From Aequorivita antarctica (GTDB lineage: Bacteria; Bacteroidota; Bacteroidia; Flavobacteriales; Flavobacteriaceae), in assembly GCF_007997155.1 (NCBI RefSeq), contig NZ_VORT01000003.1, positions 327,388-391,387 of the forward strand: 64,000 nucleotides of DNA, given 5' to 3'. Positions 1 through 8,064 of the stretch are shown piece after piece. The position numbers and the translations under genes are program-made. The notes beneath the pieces are model-generated. The model made no database searches. It saw only the letters and a list, made by a program, of their open reading frames with translations, and was not told where the DNA came from. Positions within the stretch are counted from its first letter, which is position 1. Each line of letters opens with the position of its first letter.

Positions 1-1
1 C

Positions 2-164
2 CCCAAATTTTATAAAAACATATTACTTCTCACAGTAGCCTTTTCATTCGTTAACCTTTTCACACAAGAAAATTGTAACTGCAGAAGAAGATAATTATAA
101 CTATGAAGCCAAAATGGACGGAATAGATTTAGTTGTTTCTGAGACCATATATATAATCTATTAA
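2..164 (+). pseudogene. Decayed N-terminal fragment of a secreted protein
   Basis: One frame from base 2 reads like a bacterial signal peptide: a Lys, then LLLTVAFSFVNLF, then a QENCNC stretch, with a stop at 92-94. Moving one base near 83-84 opens a second frame (EEDNYNYEAKMDGIDLVV...) that runs to a stop at 164. The two together look like a small secreted protein broken by a frameshift and truncated. The 5' end lies outside the window, so this could instead be the tail of a real short gene. No family is recognisable. Confidence 0.3.
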
Positions 165-226
165 TGCTGAAAGCACAATTAATATACTTTTAACCCTTCA
201 CAGCAACTTAATAAGGTTGAAATAAT

Positions 227-234
227 TAATTTTG
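227..234 (+). promoter_or_regulatory. Candidate -7 box for the aminopeptidase gene
   Basis: TAATTTTG matches the Bacteroidota -7 consensus TAnnTTTG exactly. It sits 22 bases before the start codon, implying a leader of about 16 nt. No clear TTTG box is seen at the expected upstream distance, so this is a partial match only. Confidence 0.3.
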
Positions 235-256
235 AGGAAATTCATAAAACAATACG

Positions 257-1549
257 ATGAAGTACGATCAGATAGACAACAAACTCTACATTAAAAACCG
301 CAAAAACTTTATGGCCCAAATGAAGCCGAAAAGTGTAGCGGTTTTCAATAGTAATGACATTTACCCAATTGGGGCGGATAGTACAATGCCTTTTCAACAG
401 GCACGCGATATTTTTTATCTAACTGGTGCGGATCAAGAGGAAACCATATTGGTTCTTTTCCCAGATGCCCCAAACAAGGATCATCGCGAAATGCTTTTTG
501 TACGCGAAACCAATGACCACATTGCCGTTTGGGAAGGTGAAAAACTTACAAAAGAAAAAGGTACTGAGGTCAGTGGTATAAAATCAGTTTACTGGCTGAA
601 GGAATTCGACAAGATTTTCTATGAAGTAATGACGCAGGCAGAGCGCATTTACTTCAACACTAACGAGCATTACCGCCAAAGTGTGGAAACCGAAACCCGC
701 GAGGATCGTTTCATCAAAACCACAAAAGAAAAATTCCCTGCGCACAGTTGGGAACGCAGCAATCCAATCTTACAGCGCTTGCGTGCCGTAAAAGATAAAA
801 TTGAGCTCGATTTAATTCAAACAGCTTGCAACATTACCGAAAAAGGATTTAGAAGAATCCTGAATTTTGTAAAACCAGGCGTTTGGGAATACGAGATCGA
901 AGCTGAGTTTATGCACGAATTTTTAAGAAACCGTTCCCGTGGTTTTGCCTATACGCCTATTATAGGTAGTGGCAACAATGCAAACGTGCTACACTATATC
1001 GTGAACAATCAGCAATGCAAAAAAGGCGATTTAATTCTGTTGGATGTGGGTGCTGAATACGCAAATTATGCGAGCGATATGACCCGAACTATTCCTGTGA
1101 GCGGAAAATTCAGCAAACGCCAGCGCGAGGTTTATGATGCAGTAAAGCGCGTGAAAGACGATGCCACAAAAATGCTGGTTCCCGGAAATTACTGGAAGGA
1201 ATACCACGAAGAAGTGGGCAAATTGATGACCAAAGAACTTCTCGGCCTAAAACTTTTGGACAAAGCCGATGTAAAAAACGAAGACCCAAACTGGCCTGCC
1301 TATAAAAAATATTTTATGCACGGCACCAGTCACCATATGGGACTTGACACTCACGATTACGGAGTGCTTTGGGAAAAGATGACCGAAAATATGGTCTTTA
1401 CCGTCGAACCGGGAATCTATATTCCGCAAGAAGGTTTCGGGATCCGTTTGGAAGACGATGTTGTTATTCAGAAAAAAGGAGAACCTTTCAACTTAATGCG
1501 CAACATTCCTATTGAAGCTGAAGAGATTGAGGAGATTATGAATAAATAG
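257..1549 (+). CDS. pepP: Xaa-Pro aminopeptidase, M24B family
   Basis: Metallopeptidase that removes an N-terminal residue preceding proline; probably cytoplasmic, since no signal peptide is visible. The 430 aa carry the N-terminal aminopeptidase-P domain (about 1-170) and a C-terminal pita-bread catalytic domain. The five metal ligands are recognisable: Asp263 (LLDVGAEY), Asp274 (SDMTRT), His359 in HGTSHHMGLD, Glu384 in VEPGIYIP and Glu399 in GIRLEDD. Length is normal for PepP. The ATG at 257 is preceded by a -7-like box, and a strong hairpin terminator follows, so it is probably monocistronic. Family assignment is secure; the substrate range is inferred. Confidence 0.93.
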   Translation: MKYDQIDNKLYIKNRKNFMAQMKPKSVAVFNSNDIYPIGADSTMPFQQARDIFYLTGADQEETILVLFPDAPNKDHREMLFVRETNDHIAVWEGEKLTKEKGTEVSGIKSVYWLKEFDKIFYEVMTQAERIYFNTNEHYRQSVETETREDRFIKTTKEKFPAHSWERSNPILQRLRAVKDKIELDLIQTACNITEKGFRRILNFVKPGVWEYEIEAEFMHEFLRNRSRGFAYTPIIGSGNNANVLHYIVNNQQCKKGDLILLDVGAEYANYASDMTRTIPVSGKFSKRQREVYDAVKRVKDDATKMLVPGNYWKEYHEEVGKLMTKELLGLKLLDKADVKNEDPNWPAYKKYFMHGTSHHMGLDTHDYGVLWEKMTENMVFTVEPGIYIPQEGFGIRLEDDVVIQKKGEPFNLMRNIPIEAEEIEEIMNK

Positions 1550-1570
1550 AAAATTGAATAAAGATTAAAG

Positions 1571-1609
1571 AAAAAAGACTTAAAGAGAATTTCTTTTTAA
1601 GTCTTTTTT
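1571..1609 (+). terminator. Rho-independent terminator after pepP
   Basis: A 14-bp perfect stem pairs 1571-1584 (AAAAAAGACTTAAA) with 1596-1609, around an 11-nt loop. The 3' arm ends in TTTTTT. It lies 21 bases after the pepP stop codon. Confidence 0.75.
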
Positions 1610-1623
1610 ATAAAACAACATTA

Positions 1624-1938
1624 ATGGAAACTTCATATATCTATGTTGGCATTTTTCTCATCCTACTTGGAATTCTGATAAAGCATTTCAAACTATATTT
1701 TCTCATCGCCGGCTACAACACTATGAGTAAAGCCGAAAAAGAAAAAGTGAAGATTGAAAAAGTGGTTGTTCTGTTAAGAAACGTCTTAATTATTATAGGG
1801 CTTTCAATGATTTTGTTGTGTTTTGCCAATTCATATATGGAAAATCCTCAAGTAGCCAACTATCTGTTTTTTCCAATTGTTATTGGAAGTGTTATTTATC
1901 TTCTCGTTAAATCCAATTCTAAAGCCTATAAAAAATAG
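1624..1938 (+). CDS. Small membrane protein, DUF3784 family
   Basis: This 104-aa protein has three hydrophobic segments (about 4-22, 49-66 and 77-93). It carries the pattern LIAGYNTMSKAEKEK after the first helix, which is typical of the DUF3784 family of short Gram-positive and Bacteroidota membrane proteins. No biochemical role is known. It starts just after the pepP terminator and is followed 22 bases later by the hydrolase gene, so the two may be co-transcribed. Family call is from the motif; function is unknown. Confidence 0.75.
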   Translation: METSYIYVGIFLILLGILIKHFKLYFLIAGYNTMSKAEKEKVKIEKVVVLLRNVLIIIGLSMILLCFANSYMENPQVANYLFFPIVIGSVIYLLVKSNSKAYKK

Positions 1939-1960
1939 GCTTAACATACCTTTTCAAAAC

Positions 1961-2731
1961 ATGACTTTTCACTATAAAAATATTCCAATTCAATACGAAA
2001 TTTCAGGAAACGGCCCATCACTTGTCTTACTTCATGGTTTTTTGGAAAGTTCTACAATGTGGAATTCTTTGATTCCACAGTTTTCAAAAAACAATACTAT
2101 AGTTACAATTGATTTTCCCGGTCACGGAAAAAGCGGTGTTATTTCAGAAATTCATTCTATGGAATTAATGGCTGAGGTTGTAAATGAATTACTTCAACAT
2201 TTGCAAATTTCATCAGCAACTTTCATAGGTCATTCCATGGGCGGCTACGTGGCTTTGGCTTACGCCGAAATGTTTTCTGAAAAAGTCGAGAAATTGATTC
2301 TTCTAAATTCAACACCCATAGCAGATTCTGAAGAACGTAAAGAAAACCGTAATCGTGCGCTGAAGGTTATCGATCAAAATCCTCAGGTTTATATTAGTAT
2401 GGCTATTGGAAATCTGTTCGCCGAAACTTCTCGTAAAAAGTTTGCTGCAGAAATTGAAATGTTAAAAAAGGAAGTTTATTCTTTTCCAGTGGAAGGTATA
2501 AAAGCCGCTATAAAAGGAATGCGTGACCGAAAGGATCGAACTGTAATTTTGAAGGATTTCAACAAAGGGAAATATATGATTTTAGCTGAAGAAGATCCTA
2601 TTTTACCAATTTCAGATGCAAAACAATTGGCCGAACAATGTGGCGTTTCTGTAAAAATTATTGAAGGAGGGCATATGAGTATGATAGAAAATTGGGATTC
2701 TGTTGTAAAATATTTACATTTTATCGGATAA
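1961..2731 (+). CDS. Alpha/beta-fold hydrolase
   Basis: A 256-aa cytoplasmic alpha/beta hydrolase. The sequence shows the oxyanion region VLLHGF (near residue 25), the nucleophile elbow GHSMGG (near 90-95), a late acid in ILAEEDPILP and the catalytic His in EGGHMSM. The frame extends upstream to a non-ATG codon inside the preceding gene, but the first ATG at 1961 opens directly with the usual N-terminal strand, so I start there. The substrate cannot be told from sequence; esterase or MhpC/MenH-like C-C hydrolase activity are the usual options. Confidence 0.85.
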   Translation: MTFHYKNIPIQYEISGNGPSLVLLHGFLESSTMWNSLIPQFSKNNTIVTIDFPGHGKSGVISEIHSMELMAEVVNELLQHLQISSATFIGHSMGGYVALAYAEMFSEKVEKLILLNSTPIADSEERKENRNRALKVIDQNPQVYISMAIGNLFAETSRKKFAAEIEMLKKEVYSFPVEGIKAAIKGMRDRKDRTVILKDFNKGKYMILAEEDPILPISDAKQLAEQCGVSVKIIEGGHMSMIENWDSVVKYLHFIG

Positions 2732-2794
2732 AACTTGCACTTTATCCGAAAAAACGTTAATATTGAAGAATCAACCCCAATTAATTTGACAGAA

Positions 2795-3040
2795 ATGGAT
2801 AAAGTTACGCCCCAAAGCAGACCTCCAATCTTGAGTCTAATATGCACTGCATTTGGCCACGATTACATTATTACACGCAAAATTACCGACCACATTAGTG
2901 AATACAAATGTGCTTGTTGCGGCAAAGAGGTTTCAAACAGTTATTCTGGTAAATTTGAGCTACTTACCTTCAAACAACGCGAAGTGAACGAGTGTTTATC
3001 TTCTTTTTTCAGAAAAAAGAATAGAATTACCGTCCATTAG
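2795..3040 (+). CDS. Conserved small protein with one CxxC pair
   Basis: An 81-aa protein beginning MDKVTPQSRPP. It has one Cys pair (CACCGK) preceded by a beta-rich stretch (ITRKITDHISEYKC), which resembles half of a zinc ribbon. An in-frame TTG lies 60 bases upstream, but the ATG at 2795 gives the more compact protein. I recognise the general type as a short conserved hypothetical of Flavobacteriaceae, with no assigned role. It is 63 bases after the hydrolase and convergent with thiL. Confidence 0.6.
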   Translation: MDKVTPQSRPPILSLICTAFGHDYIITRKITDHISEYKCACCGKEVSNSYSGKFELLTFKQREVNECLSSFFRKKNRITVH

Positions 3041-3114
3041 AAAGCTGCGATTTTCTTAAAGAATATTCTTCCTTAAAATTAGGGAACAAGTCTTTTAGTG
3101 CCTTTTCCTAAAAT

Positions 3115-4170
3115 CTATCCATTATCTTTTAACGCATTCCAGCCTCTTGCAACCAAAGGTATTTTTGTTCCTGCACGGCTTATTAAATGAATTCCTTCTT
3201 TTTCATCAGTTATATGACCAATGATTGTTAGATTTGGATTCGCCTTAATTTTTGGATAATCCTCGGTCTTAATAGAAAAGAGCAGTTCATAATCTTCCCC
3301 ACCACTTAAAGCTATTGTAGTGCTATTCAAATTGAATTCTTCACAAGTTGAAATAACCTGAGGGTCAAGCGGAATTTTATCTTCAAATAAATTGCACCCT
3401 GCCTTCGAGCTTTTACAAATATGTAAAATTTCAGAAGAAAGACCGTCACTAATATCAATCATCGAAGTAGGTTTCACATCTAATTCCTTCAGCAAACCTG
3501 AAATATCCTTGCGAGCTTCGGGTTTCAATTGTCTTTCCACCAAATAGGAATAAGGCTCCAAATCTGGTTGTGAATTTGGGTTTACCTTATAAACTTCCTT
3601 TTCGCGCTCCAAAACCTGCAGCCCCATATATGCTGCGCCAAGGTCGCCCGTTACAACTAACAGATCGTTTTCTTTGGCACCACTTCTGTATATTGCTTCG
3701 CCTTTATTTACCATTCCAAGAGCGGTAATGCTTATCAACAAACCCGTTGTTGAAGAAGTGGTATCGCCACCCACTACATCTACATTATAGGTTTTTGCAG
3801 CTGCTATAATACCTGCGTAAAGTTCTTCTAAAGCTTCTACTGGAAATCTATTTGAAACTGCAATACTTACCGTAATCTGGGTAGGTTCTGCGTTCATTGC
3901 GTATATATCAGAAAGATTGACAACTACAGCTTTGTAACCCAAATGTTTTAAAGGAACGTAACTCAAATCGAAATGCACACCTTCCAAAAGAAAATCAGTA
4001 GAAACAACAATTTCCTTTTTAGAATCACAGGAAATCACTGCGGCATCGTCGCCAACGCCCTTCACAGTTGACTTTTGTTTTATTTTGAAGTTTTTGGTGA
4101 GATGGTCAATGAGTCCAAACTCGCCTAAACTCCCAATACTTGTACTGGAATCGTCTTTATTTTCGAACAT
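3115..4170 (-). CDS. thiL: Thiamine-monophosphate kinase
   Basis: Phosphorylates thiamine monophosphate to the coenzyme thiamine diphosphate with ATP, in the cytoplasm. The 351-aa sequence has the AIR-synthase-like (PurM) fold motifs of ThiL in order: GVGDDAAV, NLSDIYAMNAEP, GGDTTSS, SMIDISDGLSSE and LSGGEDYELLF, ending in GWNAL. These glycine- and aspartate-rich loops bind magnesium and nucleotide. The length is normal. The gene stands alone here without other thiamine genes, divergent from the following secreted-protein operon. Confidence 0.93.
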   Translation of the reverse strand: MFENKDDSSTSIGSLGEFGLIDHLTKNFKIKQKSTVKGVGDDAAVISCDSKKEIVVSTDFLLEGVHFDLSYVPLKHLGYKAVVVNLSDIYAMNAEPTQITVSIAVSNRFPVEALEELYAGIIAAAKTYNVDVVGGDTTSSTTGLLISITALGMVNKGEAIYRSGAKENDLLVVTGDLGAAYMGLQVLEREKEVYKVNPNSQPDLEPYSYLVERQLKPEARKDISGLLKELDVKPTSMIDISDGLSSEILHICKSSKAGCNLFEDKIPLDPQVISTCEEFNLNSTTIALSGGEDYELLFSIKTEDYPKIKANPNLTIIGHITDEKEGIHLISRAGTKIPLVARGWNALKDNG

Positions 4171-4313
4171 TTGTATTATTTATCATTATTCTTTGGCAAA
4201 AATACATCTTCAAAATCAATAAGCGAAGTCTCCAGTTAATATTAGTTGTTATCGGGAAAAACATTAATAATCGTTTAACTCGTTAACATTATACTAATAT
4301 TTAATCTTTTACG

Positions 4314-4346
4314 TTTGTTGAAACAGTTATAATATTGTTATTTTAG
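4314..4346 (+). promoter_or_regulatory. Candidate promoter of the exported-protein operon
   Basis: TTTG at 4314-4317 and TATTTTAG at 4339-4346 are 21 bases apart. This fits the Bacteroidota -33/-7 pattern with one mismatch in the -7 box. Transcription would start near 4352, about 20 bases before the start codon. Confidence 0.4.
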
Positions 4347-4372
4347 CCTGCTTATTAACTTAATACATAAAT

Positions 4373-5785
4373 ATGAAAATATCATTACAAGTTTTAATTT
4401 TATTATTCAGTACATTTTCAATAGCCCAAACTCCATGTGAAAATGGCATGGCAGGACAGTATCCCTGTAATGGCCTTGATCTTTTATCCCGTATTAGCCT
4501 AAGCGCTATGAATGCCAGTGCGGGAAATGATTCTTGGGGATGGACTGACCCACAGGACGGAAAGGAATACGCAATTATGGGCTTGAACAATGGAGCTGCA
4601 TTTGTTGATATTTCGGACCCCATAAACCCAATATATCTTGGCAAATTACCAACACATTCAGATTCAAGTATTTGGAGGGATATAAAAGTATATAATAATT
4701 ACGCATTTATAGTTAGTGAAGCCAGCGGACATGGTATGCAGGTTTTTGACCTTACTCGTTTGCGTTCCGTTAGCAACGCTCCTGAAGTTTTTACTGAAGA
4801 TGCACACTATAACGGTTTTGGGCGCTGCCACAATATTGTTATCAATGAAGAAACTGGTTACGCCTACGCTGTGGGAACCAGTACTTTTGGAGGCGGCCCA
4901 CATTTTGTGAACATTCAGAATCCATTGAGCCCTGTGGCTGCAGGTGGTTTTAGTGGTGATAACTATAGCCACGATGCACAAGTAGTGATTTACGATGGCC
5001 CTGATGCAGATTATGCAGGCCGTGAGATTCTCTTTGGAAGTAATGAAGACAGAGTTTCGATTGTGGATGTTACCGATAAAAATAACCCAATTGGTATTTC
5101 CAACGGATTCTACGGAAGCGTAGATTACACCCACCAAGGCTGGCTTACCGATGATAAACATTACTTTATTATTGGTGATGAATTAGACGAATCCACATTT
5201 GGCTTTAATACCAGAACTATCATTTTTGATGTAAGTGATCTCGATAATCCCGTAGTACATTTTGAATACGAATCAGATGATGTTCAAGCAATAGATCACA
5301 ACGGTTATGTATTGGGAAATGAATTTTACCTCTCTAGTTACCGTGCGGGTTTACGAATTATGGACATTAGTGATATTGAAAACCAAAATATGGTCGAAAC
5401 CAAATTTTTTGACACTTACCCAGGCAGCAACTCGGCTAATTTTGACGGGGCTTGGAGCGTCTATCCGTTTTTTGCAAGTGGGAATATTGTGATCAGTGAC
5501 ATTGACAGAGGTCTTTTTATTGTTAGGGATTCATCTTTGGGTGTAAATGACAATTCCATTTCAACCTTTGCAATTGCTCCCAACCCTGCAAAAGACCTAG
5601 TTACAATCTCTTCAAAAACAGAACCTTTTGCTCAAATTGAAATATTTAACGTACTTGGACAAAAAGTGATAAATCTAAATTTTGCAAATAGTCTTTCAGA
5701 AAATATCGACATTTCAAAACTTCAATCAGGAATGTATGTGGTGAAAATTAATTCAACCACAACAAAAAGATTATTAATCAATTAA
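4373..5785 (+). CDS. LVIVD-repeat (choice-of-anchor B) protein with T9SS type A sorting domain
   Basis: Exported 470-aa protein: a short signal peptide (ends near FSIAQ, residue 19), then a beta-propeller-like body of repeated D-I-S-D-P-x-N-P / V-D-V-T-D units, each followed by a short conserved strand. This is the LVIVD pattern used in choice-of-anchor B proteins. The last about 80 residues (IAPNPAKDLVTI ... GMYVVKINS ... KRLLIN) form a type A T9SS sorting domain, so the protein should be carried across the outer membrane and either anchored or released. It heads a four-gene operon (gaps 20, 29 and 10 bases) that also encodes MbnP- and MbnH-like proteins. Ligand unknown. Confidence 0.85.
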   Translation: MKISLQVLILLFSTFSIAQTPCENGMAGQYPCNGLDLLSRISLSAMNASAGNDSWGWTDPQDGKEYAIMGLNNGAAFVDISDPINPIYLGKLPTHSDSSIWRDIKVYNNYAFIVSEASGHGMQVFDLTRLRSVSNAPEVFTEDAHYNGFGRCHNIVINEETGYAYAVGTSTFGGGPHFVNIQNPLSPVAAGGFSGDNYSHDAQVVIYDGPDADYAGREILFGSNEDRVSIVDVTDKNNPIGISNGFYGSVDYTHQGWLTDDKHYFIIGDELDESTFGFNTRTIIFDVSDLDNPVVHFEYESDDVQAIDHNGYVLGNEFYLSSYRAGLRIMDISDIENQNMVETKFFDTYPGSNSANFDGAWSVYPFFASGNIVISDIDRGLFIVRDSSLGVNDNSISTFAIAPNPAKDLVTISSKTEPFAQIEIFNVLGQKVINLNFANSLSENIDISKLQSGMYVVKINSTTTKRLLIN

Positions 5786-5805
5786 AACAATCTACTTATC
5801 CCCTT

Positions 5806-7188
5806 ATGTTATTTTTTAAAAAACCTAAATTAAAAGCGCTCCCACTTCTGCTTTCACTTTCGTTCATTATTTTTTCCTGTGGAAAAGATGACAATCCTAC
5901 TCCAGAAGAGGAAGAGGAAATTCTCGGAACTATAGAACTTGTAAAGACCTATGGAGGAAGCGGAATAGATGAGGCAATTTCAGTAGTGGAAGCCGCAGAT
6001 GGAAACTATGTGGTTTTTGGAACCACCAGAAGCACTGATGGCGATCTTACAGGCAGAAGTGGGAGCGACAGTGATTATTGGTTGCTTAAGACCTCCAAAA
6101 CCGGTGAAATAATCTGGAGCAGAACCTATGGAGGAAGTGATGATGAAAATGCAGCCCGTATTACAAAAACCAATGATGGCGGCTATTTATTAAGCGGATA
6201 TACTTCCAGCGATGATGGGGATGTATCTGGCAACGAAGGGTTTCAGGATTATTGGATTTTAAAAGTAGATGCTTCCGGAAACAAACAATGGGACAAAAAC
6301 TTTGGTTTTGCAGGTAGTGATCAGGCGTACAAAGCATTTCAAACCTCTGATGGCGGATATTTCATTACAGGATTTTTTGACGTTTCTGCCAGTGGTGGAG
6401 CAGGGAATGATATTCAAAGCGGATCCGGAAATGATCTTCAAAAAGGAGTTCTTCATGGTGTTGGTGAGTATTGGGGCATTAAGTTGGACGCTAATGGAAC
6501 CAAACAGTGGAGACGCTATTTTGGTGGCACCAATAACGACCGAAGTTATGATGCACTTGAAACAGCAGATGGCGGGTTTTTAATGACCGGCACCTCAGAA
6601 AGTGTAGATTTTGATAAAATAGATCCCAAAGGAAGTTATGATTACTGGGCCGTAAGACTTACTTCGTCTGGAGATTTGGTTTGGACTAAATCTTTTGGAG
6701 GAGCAGAGATAGACAACTCCTACGCTTCAATAAAAGCCAATGACGGAAATTACATTATGGTTGGTGACTCACGAAGCAGCGATCAAGATGTTACAGCTCC
6801 ACGCGGAAACGCAGATGCTTGGATGGTGAAATTTGACGACAACGGAAACAAAATTTGGCAAAAATCGTTCGGAGGGTCACAGTTTGACACTGCACACAGC
6901 ATTGTTCAGCGCAACAACGGAGATTACATCCTTTCTGGCCACAGCCGAAGTAATGATGGAGATTTGCAGGCCAACAACGGTTTTAACGATGCTTGGATAT
7001 TCGTCGTTGACCAAAGCGGAATTTTAAAGTTTCAGAAAAACGTTGGTGGATCTGGACTGGATTTCGCTTCTGAAGCAATAGAAACCTCTGACAACAAAAT
7101 AGTAGCTGTAGGCAACACTGAAAGTAATGATCAAGATATTCCCTTGAATAAGGGGTCTAAAGATTTTTTAATTATTAAACTAAAATAA
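5806..7188 (+). CDS. Lipoprotein with seven propeller-type repeats
   Basis: A 460-aa lipoprotein: the signal peptide ends in a lipobox with Cys25 (SFIIFSC), followed by an acidic linker. The body has seven repeats of about 57 residues, each starting with Y/F-G-G-S/T-x-x-D-x-A/S, then D-G-x-Y-x-x-x-G, a D-G-D turn and W-x-x-K-x-D-x-x-G-x-x-W. Repeat starts are near residues 49, 108, 165, 243, 300, 356 and 413; the long third spacing comes from a Gly/Ser-rich insertion. Seven repeats suggest a closed seven-bladed beta-propeller on the cell surface. Second gene of the operon; no enzymatic residues are evident. Confidence 0.75.
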   Translation: MLFFKKPKLKALPLLLSLSFIIFSCGKDDNPTPEEEEEILGTIELVKTYGGSGIDEAISVVEAADGNYVVFGTTRSTDGDLTGRSGSDSDYWLLKTSKTGEIIWSRTYGGSDDENAARITKTNDGGYLLSGYTSSDDGDVSGNEGFQDYWILKVDASGNKQWDKNFGFAGSDQAYKAFQTSDGGYFITGFFDVSASGGAGNDIQSGSGNDLQKGVLHGVGEYWGIKLDANGTKQWRRYFGGTNNDRSYDALETADGGFLMTGTSESVDFDKIDPKGSYDYWAVRLTSSGDLVWTKSFGGAEIDNSYASIKANDGNYIMVGDSRSSDQDVTAPRGNADAWMVKFDDNGNKIWQKSFGGSQFDTAHSIVQRNNGDYILSGHSRSNDGDLQANNGFNDAWIFVVDQSGILKFQKNVGGSGLDFASEAIETSDNKIVAVGNTESNDQDIPLNKGSKDFLIIKLK

Positions 7189-7217
7189 ACTTATTTATTT
7201 AACCCCCTATTTAACCT

Positions 7218-8054
7218 ATGAAAAAAGTAGCTCTTTTTTTTATTATGGCATTTTTTGCTGTTGCATGTGGCAACGATGATGATTCACAACCAGAAATTTT
7301 TGGATGTACGGATTCTTCTTCATTAAACTATAATTCAGCCGCCAATACTGACGATGGCTCTTGTATCTACAACAAAAATGTTACATTTAGTTTTATCCAA
7401 GACTGGGATGGACAATCTGTTACCAGCGCAGATTTTAACGTTACTTCTTTTACAAATGCCTTTGGAAATACTTTGCAAATTTCAAAACTTCGATATCTAA
7501 TCTCCAAAATAGTACTCCATAAAGCGGATGGCTCTACAGTTGATTTTGAAGAATATAAATTAATAGATTTAACAGACCCAACTTCTCTCACCCTTACGCC
7601 AGCGATAATGGCAACTACAGGCGATTACACAGGCATTTCATTTGTATATGGTTTTAATGAATTAGACAATAGGAGCGGTGCCTATCCCGATCTAAACGAC
7701 GCTAATTGGAACTGGCCAGCAATGCTTGGTGGCGGCTATCATTTTATGCAAATGGAAGGTAAATATGAAGATGGCACTGGTGGCGAACTACCTTATGCAT
7801 ACCACAACGGTACTGCCCGAGTAAGTCCAGATGTATTCGAACAAAATTTTATTTCTTTTAATTTCAGTCAAAATTTCACCATTTCAGCAGATGCTACCAT
7901 AGAGATAAAAATGAATATTGCCGAATGGTACAAAAATCCATATATTTGGGACTTAAATGTCTTTAATACTGATTTAATGATGAATTATGAGGCTCAAAAA
8001 CATATGAATGAAAATGGTGCTAGCGTTTTTAGTATTGGCGCCATCACTCAATAG
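7218..8054 (+). CDS. MbnP-like copper-binding lipoprotein
   Basis: A 278-aa lipoprotein (lipobox Cys17, FFAVAC) with a short cysteine element GCTDSSSLNYN...DDGSC (29-49), common in Bacteroidota exported proteins. A domain of the MbnP family follows: I-S-K-L-R-Y-L-I-S at 88-96, then W164, W166 and the stretch MLGGGYHFMQMEGKY (169-183). In characterised MbnP a Trp is oxidised to kynurenine by its MbnH partner and helps bind Cu(I); W164 or W166 is a plausible equivalent (inference). The partner peroxidase starts 10 bases downstream. No methanobactin genes are present, so a general copper role is more likely than methanobactin handling. Confidence 0.8.
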   Translation: MKKVALFFIMAFFAVACGNDDDSQPEIFGCTDSSSLNYNSAANTDDGSCIYNKNVTFSFIQDWDGQSVTSADFNVTSFTNAFGNTLQISKLRYLISKIVLHKADGSTVDFEEYKLIDLTDPTSLTLTPAIMATTGDYTGISFVYGFNELDNRSGAYPDLNDANWNWPAMLGGGYHFMQMEGKYEDGTGGELPYAYHNGTARVSPDVFEQNFISFNFSQNFTISADATIEIKMNIAEWYKNPYIWDLNVFNTDLMMNYEAQKHMNENGASVFSIGAITQ

Positions 8055-8064
8055 CATATAAAAA

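Noticed and set aside
4664..5161. 165-codon open frame antisense to the LVIVD protein gene
   Set aside because: Low-complexity translation (runs of I, V, T, N) opposite a well-supported exported protein.
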